From Diaporthe sp. PMI_573 (Eukaryota > Ascomycota > Sordariomycetes > Diaporthales > Diaporthaceae), in assembly GCA_021399435.1 (NCBI GenBank), contig JAJTUP010000007.1, positions 1,302,001-1,366,000 of the forward strand: 64,000 nt of DNA, written 5' to 3'. A program made the position numbers and the translations under genes. This document shows, piece by piece, positions 50,661-61,119 of this stretch. The stretch's first letter is position 1. Each line of letters begins with the position of its first letter. Below the pieces are notes generated by a model. It had not been told where the DNA came from. It made no database searches and saw only the letters and a program-made list of their open reading frames with translations.

Positions 50661-51459
50661 ATGGTGGTTCGAGCATGTCAGAAGCATCCGGACATCTACA
50701 GCAGCTACCCTCACCCCACCAACACCATCGTCACCATCATCAACACCAACATCAACACTACGGCTCCTCCAACACGCCTAGGGCCCTCCTCCCGCACTGC
50801 CCGCCAGATCCCTATCGACCTGGCCGGCCACCCTGAGCCTCCGATGCCAGACCCAGCCATAGCCGCAACATATCGGGGTCACGTCGCCTCTACCCAGGAC
50901 GCCTTGATCGTCTTCGAAGCCTGCCTTCGGGGCGTACTATACCACACCTGCCGCCGCCCGCGGGCATCTGAGGAGTCATCTCTCGCGAAGAGTGGGAACA
51001 TCTTTGTGTATGAGAGCCGGTCGTCGGGGATCAGGAGCTGGGAGGACGGGATAACGTGGTCGACGCCGCAGAGGGTTGGGAATTTTGAAATTTGCCGGCA
51101 GCTGTCGTCCAGCTCGAGTCGCAGCAGGTCGAACGGTACGAGCTGCCCAACACTCTGTCCACCTTTCCTTCCGTTCCATATCACATGGTCCATGTGCTGA
51201 TCGTTGCTCCTGCATGATAGGAAACCACAGCAGTGCCGGAAGACTGTGCCGGAAATCCATCAGCGTGACCGTCCGCGGTATCACACATCACCTCGTCGCT
51301 TACTTCAGTACCCGCGACTTCACGGCAAACACCCTCCTGGCGCCATCGGCAGACCTCGGCCTGGTGGAGATCCTCCCGCGCCCGGAGCTGTACAGCCAAG
51401 GTTTCCGAGCCCCCATAGACGAAGACGACCGTGATGAGGTGATGCTCATGCTGAGGTAA
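50661..51459 (+). CDS. WOPR-domain transcription factor (Gti1/Pac2 family), short form
   Basis: Sequence-specific DNA-binding regulator of the WOPR family (yeast Wor1/Mit1, fission yeast Gti1 and Pac2, Fusarium Sge1), which controls morphology, sporulation and virulence programs. Exons 50661-51135 and 51221-51459, joined by an 85-bp GT-AG intron, give 237 aa from the ATG at 50661. In-frame ATGs at 50427 and 50844 are alternatives, so the N-terminus is uncertain. WOPR half 1: TYRGHVASTQDALIVFEACL, SGNIFVYESRSSGIRSWEDG, ITWSTPQRVGNFEIC. Half 2, after the intron: LCRKSISVTVRGITHHLVAY, then LVEILPRPELYSQGF. The usual FLVYREL motif reads FEICRQL, and the protein stops about 20 residues after half 2 with no long Gln-rich tail, like Pac2 rather than Sge1. 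Asn/Thr repeats precede the domain. Confidence 0.85.
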
Positions 51460-52104
51460 CACCGGCGCCTCGCGCCTCCCATGAGGAGGCGACTTGCACC
51501 ATGTGCCGTACGCAGGAGCGCAACGCTGAGACTGCAGTCAATGGCCGTGCCTGCTCAGGATAAGTTGCAGTTGGTCGAGGGCCGAAGCGGATAGCGCTTC
51601 GTGTGCACCCCTTCCGCTGAGGGATCGGGTCGGCAAAACAGGACGACTGAAACCGCCTCCGTCGCCACCACCACCACCACCACCACCATGAACATGGGCG
51701 TTGCCACACTCACACGACTGTCTCCCTCCATCAGCAATGCCACAACAAATTGGAAGGATCCCCAGGCCTGCCGTGATGAGTGACGCCGTATCTTCCCAGA
51801 ACCTAGCAACAATGCAACCAAACCAAAAAAAAAAAAAAAAAAAAAAAAGCAAGGCAAAACATCTATCTCGGGGAAAAACAAAATTCAATCAACAACAAGG
51901 TCGGGTTTGGGAGGGTTGCGGTAGACTTCCTTTCTGTCTCGGGTAGGACAGGCATACCATAAATACAAGGCGCCTGTTGAATGATGTCCAATCTCCAGAC
52001 CCCCCCTGCGTTCGTGACCAAGCTTGATGAGCCTGTGGCGGAATCAACGAATGGGTCGGGCATGATCTTCTTACTGTCTCTGTCCGTCTGCGTCCTTGCT
52101 CGTC
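51460..52104. other. Intergenic region between convergent genes
   Basis: About 645 bp holding an ACC trinucleotide run (51665-51688) and a 24-base A-run (51825-51848). No gene is supported. Confidence 0.6.
51825..51848. repeat. 24-base poly-A run
   Basis: An uninterrupted A-run between convergent genes. It could be a retroposed poly-A tail, but no retroposon body precedes it, so a simple repeat is more likely. Confidence 0.85.
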
Positions 52105-52743
52105 CTAGTAATCCTCCCATAGGTCCTTGACATACGCCTCCGTCAGACGCTCGTCGGGACCGTGTGACTCCTGCCACTTCAGAAAGCCACCCCTGAGCAC
52201 GCACACCTTCTGAGCGACAGGAGCCGTCTTCTCTGCGCCGTCCTCTTGCGTCAGTTCTTGTTGTTCACCGGCCTGTGGTACTGCTGCTGCCGCCGCCGAT
52301 GCGTACGGGCCTTGGCTGCCGGTGCCCTGAGGCGCGGCGACAGAGTCCTCGCCGAACTTGGCCTCGCGCTCTCGTATGTATCTCAGGGCGGCGCTGGGAC
52401 CGCGCTGTTTCGACAGGGCGCAGTGGAAGACGACGGTCTTGGTGTTCTCGAGCTGGCGCAGGAGGGTGGGCATCCACTCGTCGATCTGGTGCGAGGGCAC
52501 CCAGCGGGAGCCCTTGATGTGCCCGCCAATGTGGTCTGCAGGAAAGATGCACGGCAGAGGTCAGCGACGCGTCGTCACCAGAGCAGAGCCAGGGTGCACG
52601 CTCTGGGTGTGTTTATCTGGCCTACCTCCGTCGCGCACGTCGATCACGGCGACCGAGTTGTCCGGCGACTTGGGCTCGAGCAGCTCTTGTGACAGCGCTG
52701 CCACCTCCATGCGCGGGAGGTTGGCGATTGTGAATCTGGACAT
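52105..52743 (-). CDS. Cdc25/rhodanese-type phosphatase (Ych1/Ibp1/Arr2-like)
   Basis: Exons (minus) 52743-52626 and 52535-52105, joined by a 90-bp GT-AG intron, give 182 aa. An in-frame ATG at 52767 would add eight residues. Rhodanese-like domain: the first half carries AVIDVRDGDHIGGHIKGS (the DVR-D--GGHI signature), and the active-site loop HCALSKQRGPSA has Cys78 and Arg84 in CX5R spacing, followed by CVLRGGFLKWQE. This HCxxSxxR loop is that of the Cdc25-like group (yeast Ych1, Arr2 arsenate reductase, fission yeast Ibp1), which act as phosphatases or arsenate reductases. A Gln/Ala-rich insert (about 110-145) between the active site and the last strand is longer than in the yeast proteins. 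It lies head-to-tail with the SDR gene, 344 bp apart. Confidence 0.88.
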
Positions 52744-53087
52744 GTTTCTTCTGAGGATGGTGTTCATGGAATTGTGAAATAGACGCGCGGGTTTCTGGCT
52801 TGGTGGGTTTATTTGACGCGGGAGCTCGGAGCTGCAATGAAGCTTTTTGGACTGGTGCTGTGACGTATGCACCCCAACCCTCACGCAAGGGGTGGGAGGA
52901 GGGGGGGGGGTGTGTGCGCTCGACCTGATCCATCTCCATTATCATAACACCAACCGCCAACATCTGATCAGGACGCATTGTATTCAAAAGGTATATTGTA
53001 CACTCGTTTCCCTTGCAATAATAATCCCGGACGTAACGATGGGCAAGAGCCACTTCAGGCCCACCACATCAAGTCCTCGCCATTCCC

Positions 53088-54037
53088 CTATTGATTCTCA
53101 CTGGCGGCCCTCATCCTCACCATCTCGGCATAACTCATCCCACCCTCAGGCAGGCCAGAGAGGTCACCCAGGCCCAAATCACCAAACAGCCGATACTCCC
53201 TGTCCACAGCCGCCCTGTTGCGCACATACCGGCCCGCCTCGCCCCTGGCAGCGTCCCCCCTGACGAACGTCCAGCACCAGTGGCTCTGCCCCTCAACCTC
53301 GTGCGCGAGCTTCCAGAACTCGAGCGCGTGCGCCCCGCCGTCGATGTCCTGCATGACGCTCTCCCCGCCCTCGAGCCTCTCGTCGACAAAGTAGAACTTG
53401 TAGTCTTTGCCCGCGCGCCTGTACGCCTCGGCTGCCGTCTCGATGAAATAGGCCGTCGCGTTCTTGGCCATCCCCAGCGTGTGCGCCTCGGGGAACAGCT
53501 GCGTGTTGGTCATGTTGCCCACGAACAGGAATGCCTTGGCCGCCGACGCCGGCAGCGATGCCCACCCCTTGATCGCCAGGCGGGCCGCCGCGTACGGCGA
53601 GATGGCGCTCACAGTCAGGGCCTCTGTCAGCCGGGCCGTCGAGACTGTGATGGGGTTCGCGGCCGAGTTCAGCTGCCCATCGGCGGCTACGGTTGTGAGA
53701 ATTGATTAGCTTCGCGGTCGCTTGACGGCCTCCATGCACGTTGGACAGACCCCCCCCCCAGATATGAGCTCTCTCTCTAGGGATAAGGGTACTCACCGCT
53801 GTACACGACCACGTGTGGAACACCTAGCTCCTTGGTCACCTTTTCAAAGGCTGCCTCCACCGTCTCCGGGTCCTTCAGGTCCGCGGGCACGATGAGATCC
53901 GCGGCCGCCTTGAGCTCCTCGGAAGGGTTGCGCGAGACTGCCGCGACCTTGTAGCCCTCCTTTGCAAACTTCTTGGCAGTCGCAATACCTGTGTTGGCTC
54001 CCGCGCCAAAAATCAGGATTATTGGCGATGAAGACAT
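53088..54037 (-). CDS. Atypical short-chain dehydrogenase/reductase
   Basis: Exons (minus) 54037-53797 and 53686-53088, joined by a 110-bp GT-AG intron, give 279 aa. The Rossmann NAD(P) site FGAGANTGIA lies at residues 10-19; VAAVSRNPSEE after the second strand has an Arg, which favours NADP(H). DLKDPETVEAAF forms the next strand and helix. The later LFVGNMTN block and TLGMAKNATAYFIETAAEAY replace the classical YxxxK site, as in a fungal SDR subgroup I recall as uncharacterised. The Asp/Glu-rich segment FVDERLEGGESV is typical of that group. Soluble, with no signal. The substrate is unknown. Confidence 0.8.
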
Positions 54038-55400
54038 CGTGGGCTAACTGAATTGTAACTCGGGAAGACTCTCGTCAGGATGGTCGTTGGAGGTTGTGAG
54101 TGCGTAAATGCTTTCGTGACAGGATTTCAACATACAGCGGTGCTCCATATGTGATTTGTTTTATGTCCGATTTGGGTGGCTCTCTCGTCCTTTATCGTCG
54201 TCTCGATTCCCAAATCTCTGCTCTTGCTCGGAGACTTTCGTTTCATCAACAACCCACTAATGTGCATTCATCGGCAATGGCATTATCCCGTCCGCCCAGT
54301 GCTCCCTTTCTCGGAGAGTTTAGAAGGAATTGGAATCGTTTTCGGACCAACAGGGTCTGAATTTCCTGTGTTTCGACGATCCAGCTCCAATTTACCACAT
54401 AAATGTTAATAATCTATCCAGGATCCGCGCCGGAAGGAGACAGTCAGCACGGACGAGTTCGGCCGAATGGCTACCTCGTGATCCCTGCCGCATCAGGGAA
54501 TGTGTGTATGGTCACTCTTAGGTCTAGAGGCCAAACTTTCCCATGCTGCAAAATTGCATGGACACATTTACTGAAGCACAATCGAGCGAGCGCATAGAAT
54601 CATGTTGTGACCTTTTCATTTCTACCCCTTAGAATCATAGACTTTTGTATCTACCTGTCCTCATCATGCTTTCATATTAATACTTCAAGGATGAGAAACC
54701 GAAACGACTGCCACAGTGACCTCGACCATTTTCTCCATATCAATTCATCCAGCTCATAGTACTCTCATCCACGGCGTGACAGAGTACTCGCGTTGGTCAT
54801 AGTGGTGAGACCAGTCGGCGAGAACGAGCGTCTACCGCCCGCTCAATCCTTATCAAAAAGGAGAGTCAGCATTTCTGCAGAGTGCCGAAATGCCTGTCAC
54901 ATCGAGGTGCAGGTCCTCGATTCCGTGTGAGCTTCAACTTGCTCCACTCTGCTGGCCAGACAGAGGAGCACCGAATCAGCAAACTAAGGAAGAGACCCGC
55001 AGGGGAGGGGTGAGATGATCTTGCTGCTGTGACTGGGGTGCAGCAGTTCTGAATTAAGTTGGATGAAGATAAGTGGATTCATGGTGGTTGTCGGCAAATG
55101 GAGGAAGGGTTTTCGAATAGCTCGAGGCGCAAGTAAAGTTGGCGCCGAGCACAAACGTGGTTCTTCCGGCTGTTCTGTATTCGCGTTGCGGAGGTAGGCC
55201 CTGCGCTCAACCAAAATTAATGGGAGACCAGCATAAGGTACCCAGTCGATCCGTATTGCGAGAACAATTCGTCTTCCAGTTGCATCCGTAAGCCAGGATG
55301 AGATAGCTCTTGGCGAATTCCGCCATCAGAGTCAAAGTATTCGTACAGTATTGTCAGGAACGGTACTCGAACAAGTTGGAGGCAGCCGCATGTGCGCTGC
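54038..55400. other. Intergenic region, no gene seen
   Basis: About 1.36 kb. Open frames are under 90 codons with no motifs. It contains the promoter side of the SDR gene and the 3' side of the large low-complexity gene. Confidence 0.55.
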
Positions 55401-57947
55401 TTAGTCGCGCGCCTGGGAGGGAGGGTGGTCCCTCATGTAGTCCATGACGGCGTCCTTCAACGCATCCCCCAAATCAAAGAGGTCGTCCTCGTCCAGATCG
55501 TAGAAGAGGCCGGGGAGCAGCTGGCTCATGGTCCCTGTGAACCAGTCATCGAAGAGGTCGTAGAGCCTGTCGTGGCAGAGGGTGTCCCTCGTCTTATACG
55601 CCTCCTGGACATCCTCGAAGCTCATCTCGTTGAGCTCGTTCTCGAGCATCTGGTCCAAGAGGTATTTTGCTTCATCCTCCTGGTGGGCCTTGGTGAACGT
55701 CGGGTGGTCCTTGGTGACCATCTTCTCAGTAGGGAACTTGAGCTCGGACGCGAGGGTCGGCAGTGTGTGGGAGAACATCCTCTCCATCATCTCAAGGGCG
55801 TATGCCTTGTCGTAGGCGACGTGCTGATGGGCTTGGGGATGCGCCACCGGAGGAGGGGCCGCAGCAGGAGGGGAGGCCGCAGCAGGAGAAGCCTCGGCGT
55901 GAGGTTGAGCCGGGGCAGAGGAGGCGGGAGCACCAGGGGCAGAGGGAGCAGAGGCAACAGCAGCAGGAGCAGTGCGGCTGAAATGCTTGCCGAAGTCGAA
56001 GTCAGCATCGACGTCCGAGTCCTCGTCGCCGCCGACCTCGTAAGGCTTCTCCTGCGAAGCCGCACCCGTCGCAGTCGGCGCCACAGACAGGGAGTGCTGG
56101 TGGCCGAACACCCGGACGGTGGTCGGCGCGGTGTAGGCAGCGGAGCTGGCAAAGGGGTTGTTGATCTCCTGCAGGCGGCCCATCAGCTGCTGCGCGTTGT
56201 TGAGCATGAACTTGACGTTCTTGAGGTCGATCTTCTCCGGCGCGGCGACACCCTTGCCCTTGTCGGTGGACCGTGATCCCTCCGCTGCTGAGGCCTCGCC
56301 TGAGCTGCCGTGGTTGGTGGGAGTGCCAGTGGCCATGGCAGCTTGTGGAGCGGTGCGGGCTGTGGTGGGAGTTTGTTGTCCGGCAGAGCTCTGCTCAGAA
56401 GTGACCTTGTGTGCAGGCTGTTCCTGGGCCACAGTTGCTGGCACGACGGAGGAGGAGGCATTGGCTGCGGTAGCGGGAGGGTCGCTCAAGGTGTGCGGGA
56501 CAGCTGCCTCTGGAGAAGCAATGGCCGCCTCCTTGGTGGCCTGCTTGGGCTTGACGTCGTGCGCCGAGCCACCACCGTTCCCAGCTGGCTGCAGTGTGTT
56601 GGCCGCCGTGGCGGGGCGCGATTCGAGGCCCTTGCTCTTCTTCTTGCCAATGAACGGGCCGAAGATAGTTGGCTCCGTCCAGGCCCATGTGTCGGGCTGA
56701 GACACATGCAGTGAAGGCATCATGCCGACGACAGCCTCCAAAGAACGCTCGACCTCGGTAATCTCGGCCCAAGTGCGGATCTTCGCCCAGAGGGGTGAGA
56801 CTGTCACGGGCCACGGCCACACCGGCGCTGTGAAGACTGTGGCAGGGTCGTTCGTCTCCCAGATCACCTCCTTGGTGACGGGAAGGGGGGCCTGGGCTTG
56901 GGGCTGAGCAGCCTGAGCAGGGCTCGGCTGAGGAGCTTGAGTCGGCTGAAGAGGCTGAGAAGGACCAGGCTGAGGTCTAGCAGGCTGAGAAGGCTGCGCC
57001 TGCTTCTGCTGAGCAGCGGACTGCGAAAGCGTTTGCGGCTGTGCGGTGGACGTCATGGTGAATGGCATGACGCCGTTTGTCGGCAGCGCGTGGGGAGCAG
57101 TAGCAGCTTGGGAAGGCTGCTGCTGGGCCGGCTGCATGGTAAATGATAGCACGCCATTCTTGGGCGGTGCGCGAGCAGGAGCAGCTTGGTTGCTTGGCGC
57201 CGTGGCTCGAGGTAGTGTAAAGACGACTCCCTCCATCTCGTCGGAGAAGTTGGGCAGCGGAGCGAAGGCATTGTTCGCGGGGCACGGAGTGCTGCCAAAC
57301 GTCTGCGAGAATGACGACCCCGAGCTCTGTGGGGTCGAAGGCGTCTGCGAGAAAGCAGACGGCGGGGTCGACGGTGCCTGGTTGAACCAGTTCGTGGGCG
57401 AGGGGAAGATTGAGGAGTTGTCGGTGTAGGCGTCGCTCATGTCGGCGTCCATGTCCATGTCCATGTCCATGTCCATGTTGACGTTCATGTTGACGTCCAT
57501 GTTGACGTCCATGGTGACGTCCATGGTGACGTCTCCGTCCGAGTCGACGACAGAGTAGGCCGCGAGACCATCGTGACGACGCTGCTTGCCACTCTTGTGC
57601 GGAGACTTCTAATTTCCGTCACAGCAGAGCGAGAGCGTGGCACACAACATGCGTTCCTATTGTCTGCGGTTAGCCGACCTGAAAACAGTTGAGGACGTAG
57701 TCAATTGTTTGTGACTTGCCTTGCGATGACCTCGAGCTCGAGTACAAGCGTTGGCTTCCTTGCTACCGGAAGGGGCGGACGCAGAATCGCGTCCCTTGTG
57801 CCTCAACGCGGTCGAGGCCTTGGCCACAGGATTACCACCGATGGACTTCAAACGCGAAATGGCGTTGATGGTGTAGGATGAGGCAGCGCTGCCGAGGGCC
57901 ATGCGGCCGCCGGCGATGTTAAGATGGCCCCTGGTGATCCGATTCAT
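55401..57947 (-). CDS. Large low-complexity protein with MDV repeat, unknown function
   Basis: Exons (minus) 57947-57720 and 57608-55401 give 811 aa. The 111-bp intron needs a GC donor (AAG|GCAAGT) with a TTAG acceptor; the frames on both sides match only with this choice. The N-terminus (1-103) is basic (MNRITRGHLNIAGGR, KSGKQRRHDG) and leads into VVDSDGD. Residues 105-132 are a repeat of MD/MDV units. About 133-320 is Pro/Gln/Ala-rich, with a duplicated NGVxxFTM motif. About 320-400 is the most conserved-looking part (EVIWETND, WPWPVTVSPLWAKIRTW). About 700-811 is an acidic helical tail (ELNEMSFEDVQEAY, YDLDEDDLFDLGDAL). There is no signal or membrane helix. A basic N-terminus with Q/P-rich and acidic regions suggests a nuclear or scaffold protein, but no family is recognised. 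Confidence 0.75.
57439..57533. repeat. Coding minisatellite of GTCCAT/GACGTCCAT units
   Basis: Six- and twelve-base units (ATGGAC, and ATGGAC with GTC and ACC or AAC, on the minus strand) repeat through the start of the large exon and encode alternating Met/Asp/Val/Asn residues. Length change would add or remove whole codon pairs without a frameshift. Confidence 0.9.
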
Positions 57948-58759
57948 GGTGTCAATGTACAAAGACGACTTGAGGACTTGACAAAACAGTAGGTGATGGG
58001 TGATGGGTGATGGGCGGCGCGTGGTGGGTGGTGGATGATGGGTGGAGGGTGCGGGCTTGAAAGACGGAGTGTGTTTCCGATTCCTTCGAGGTCGATCGAT
58101 TGATGAAGAACAGGTGGAAGAGAGAGAGAGTGATGGTCAGATCTGACTGAAGGAGGTGGAGGCAAGTTGGCGGTGGAGGCAAGTTGACGGTGGTATCGAA
58201 GGACGAGAAGCGGTCGAACAGCTGAGACTGGTCGAAGGTTGATTGTTGTTGGTGGGTGGGTCGGTACGCGTCGAGGTTTGCGGAAGATTAAATTGAAAGT
58301 TGAGACGGAGCTCCGCCCCACATTTTGCTCTAGATTGTGTTTTCCCAATCGGCATTCACTGCTACCAGGTATCGTGTCAACAGAGCCCCCGGCTTCACCA
58401 TTCACTTCGGCAAACGAGGCGGCCGTCGAAGCTCCAAGTATAGCTGGCCCCTGTTTTCCTGGTGGGAAAGAGGAGACCCGACTACGTAGGCTCCCCTCAG
58501 TGAATTTGATAGTTTGCACGACAAGTTGATACGGAGTCTCCTTGTGTTTTGACCTTGTAAGGTCACGCCTACGAGGGCAATCCATATGTCAACACTGGTC
58601 GTCTTCCATCTGACCCTCCCCAGTGTCCACAAATGCCTCAGAAGTCGTTTTCGAAGAGCTCCTTTCTCGAAAAGATTATCGTCTATATTCGACGTGGAAT
58701 CACGGAGTGTTTCTCTCTGATCAGCTCTCCTCCCTGGAGGCAACTCAGATGGCAGAGAA
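57948..58759. other. Promoter-side intergenic region, no gene seen
   Basis: About 800 bp upstream of the low-complexity protein gene. On the coding strand it is pyrimidine-rich with CACC/CCATCACC words near 57985-58060 and duplicated CTTGCCTCCACC words near 58160-58185. Confidence 0.5.
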
Positions 58760-59592
58760 TCATCGTGTCGTATCTGTCAGACCGATATATCCGCGATGTT
58801 GGATGTTGTTGAGGCTTAACCTTGCCGAGATCCTGTCAGCCAGAAAGTACCTCGGTAAGTTGGCCATATCGCAATCGCCATGTCGAAGGAGAACCCTCGA
58901 CGTCTCAAATCTCTCCCCATGGAAATGCCGTCTCCAGCTAGGCGTCTGACCACCATTCCGGGAAACACGCCATACAGGCCCATCATGGGCCCCTTGAGTC
59001 CGAAGGACGATATTACGGCATCTGGAATGAATATGGAGGCTGATTTGGTTCAATGATGCCACAGTGACTCGGCGTTGGGTGCTCTCTGTGCCGACGAATC
59101 GTCGGCGACGATCCGGAATCTGGACGTCACCCTCAGAGCACAACAGCCAACCGAAAGGCATCTCATCCACTGCAGCATAGGCGGCCCTGACTGCGTCGAA
59201 ATCGACTTTTAAGGTAGCCTGCTCACGGCAGCGAGAACATCTAGGCAGAGGAAGAGTTGGCTCGCCGATGGTCGTCGGCCGAACTACGGCGCGTCGAACT
59301 CGGCCGCAGTGCCAGCAGCAACCACGGCAGAGTCCCCGGGGCGCGAAGCCAAGGAGGCCATGGCCACGGCACGTAGAGAACGAGCGGCAACCAATGCAAA
59401 ATCGCTTTCGGGCAGAGCAAAACCTAATTCTCTGGTGGCAATATCCACAGCAGCCAGGATGTCTTCCGCCCGAGTGGCACAGAATGGACCTGGCGCGGGT
59501 TGAAAGGCGAGCTCAGGAGGCGAATATGGAGGACTCTGCCTGCGAATGGTATCGGGGCTTTCTCTTTCACTCGATGTTTTTAGAGGAGGCAT
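58760..59592 (-). CDS. Cys-rich, possibly zinc-binding ORF with unresolved structure
   Basis: A minus-strand frame is open for about 250 codons from 59512 to the stop at 58760. Its first 110 codons hold 14 Cys in CxxC-like groups (GCCGYCHQR, FCIGCRSF, LCRGCCWHCGR, RCSRCRE), which suggests a zinc-binding module. The following part (DEMPFGWLLCSEGD and on) has no known motif. The frame has no ATG of its own. The nearest good start is an ATG at 59592 in another frame (MPPLKTSSERES), preceded by a TATA-like word near 59810. I could not find a standard intron linking the two frames, so either an intron is non-standard, or there is a frameshift (real or a sequencing error). I do not recognise the family. 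The end coordinate is the ATG of the other frame and is tentative. Confidence 0.4.
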
Positions 59593-60332
59593 CTCATATG
59601 AATATGTGTGATTTTCCGCTGTGAGAGATGGAGTGTAACGGGGCAGCGGTGGCGGCTGTGGTGCGGATGGCTTGCTGGACTTCAGTATGCGTTGCAACAA
59701 AACCCCGGATCGGCGGAACGGGCCCGCTATGGTGAGCCGAGAGGGTTTCCACGAAGGCTCAATGGAAACAAGAAAGGATGTGTGTGGTTGAAGCTTCGTT
59801 GACAGCGAAGGATATAAGAGGAAGAAGGGAGAAATTCGAGAAAGACGACAACGGCCTTTTTTCGTCAGATCTTTCAAATTTGTCTTCATGGCCAGGTTTG
59901 CGATTTCCACCTTCTGACCAATATCACCGGGCGCTGGCGTGAATACTAGCACAGCCGGGCGATACGACCGGATCACATTGGCGAGTGCCGGCTCGTTGAC
60001 GGGCCCTTGATGGGCTCAGCACTTGCACTGCCTGGCCCCAAAGGCAACAGGCTGCTGCATGTCTACCATCTCCGGACATATGGACACCATCAGTTGGCTC
60101 GTTCTGGCTGTCCACCCGGGTTCTGCTGATCCGGAGCTCGTGCTGGATCAACACCGGTGCCCTTGTGCCTCTTCCTTGAGAACCACGCGGACTGTGAAAA
60201 TATGCAGTCGACCATGTACCGTTGCGAAGGATTCAAATTCAACGCTCGCTTGATGTATGTATGCTGCCTTGACAATGCCTAAATCCCACTGATCTGATCA
60301 TGAAAATGGCCATCCAAACCGAACCCGCTATC
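59593..60332. other. Intergenic region, no gene seen
   Basis: About 740 bp between two minus-strand genes. No supported gene; it would contain the promoter of the Cys-rich ORF. Confidence 0.45.
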
Positions 60333-61119
60333 TCACTTCTGTCCCGTCTTCTTCTCCCCAGACGTTGCCTCCTCCTCCTCCTCAAGCTTCTTAGCAGCAT
60401 CCACGATTCTCCGGTGTGCCTCCTCGTCCTGCTCGGAGTAATCCGTCTCACTTCCCCCCTTCTCGCCCGACTCTGTGTCTCCGGGCTGCGATTTCTCGAT
60501 ATCCTTTCCGAGCCTGTCATGACCAGCACTTTCATCAGCCTTCGTCCCACCGCCGCCGCCGGCAACTGCGTCCTGAAATCTGTACCATGGCCCGTGGAGC
60601 GCGCCGACGCCGGCGCCGATCAGGCTCCCGGGGACAGCAACGACGCCGCTCAGTAACGCCCCGACGAGGTTCCCCAGCCCCATGCCCACCGCGCTCGAGA
60701 TGCCGATGCCGAACCCCGTACCTTGGCCCCATCCTGATGCCATTACTGCAGAAAGGGGGGGTTGGATGTCAGCAGCTTTCTAGTAAACCAGATCCGGCCC
60801 ACGGTATTATGACCATGGCAGCTCGCGGAGTTTGGCTTAACTTACACCTCGCCTTCTTGCTCTCCCCGTGTGCCTCTTTCTCCTTGGTGTACGCGGCCTG
60901 CCACAACCTCTCCCGCTCGGCTGGGTCTCTGACGAGGGCGGCTTGCTTCTTGAGGGCGTCCGCGGCATCTTGGAACCGCGCGGCAGCCTTTGCTGCCTCT
61001 GCCGCCTGGGTGATCTCGGCCATGGGCAGTACTCCCGATGCGGCCCCTGCTCCAGGTCCACTCGCGGGAGGAGGAGCAGCAGGAGCAGAGCCTTCTTGCG
61101 CCTTGGGCTTTTCCGACAT
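60333..61119 (-). CDS. Conserved fungal glycine-zipper protein
   Basis: Exons (minus) 61119-60846 and 60745-60333, joined by a 100-bp GT-AG intron, give 228 aa. The N-terminus is Pro/Ala/Gly-rich (to about 30), then a charged alpha-helix (about 35-90: AEITQAAEAAKAAARFQDA, AYTKEKEAHGESKKAR). After the splice there is a Gly-zipper membrane-like segment (about 100-145: GFGIGISSAVGMGLGNLVGA, LIGAGVGALHGPW), then an acidic, Lys/Glu-rich tail. Proteins with this order (EAHGxSKKAR then MASGxxQG and a Gly zipper) are common in ascomycetes and uncharacterised. The Gly-x3-Gly spacing suggests membrane insertion or helix packing, perhaps in mitochondria or another organelle; location is inference. Confidence 0.8.

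Noticed and set aside
51825..51848. Poly-A run as the tail of a retroposon
   Set aside because: No LINE or SINE body upstream and no target-site duplication seen; simple repeats are common between convergent genes here.
55392..56276. 294-codon plus-strand frame over the low-complexity gene
   Set aside because: Antisense shadow without independent evidence; the minus-strand frame is far longer and joins a good upstream exon.
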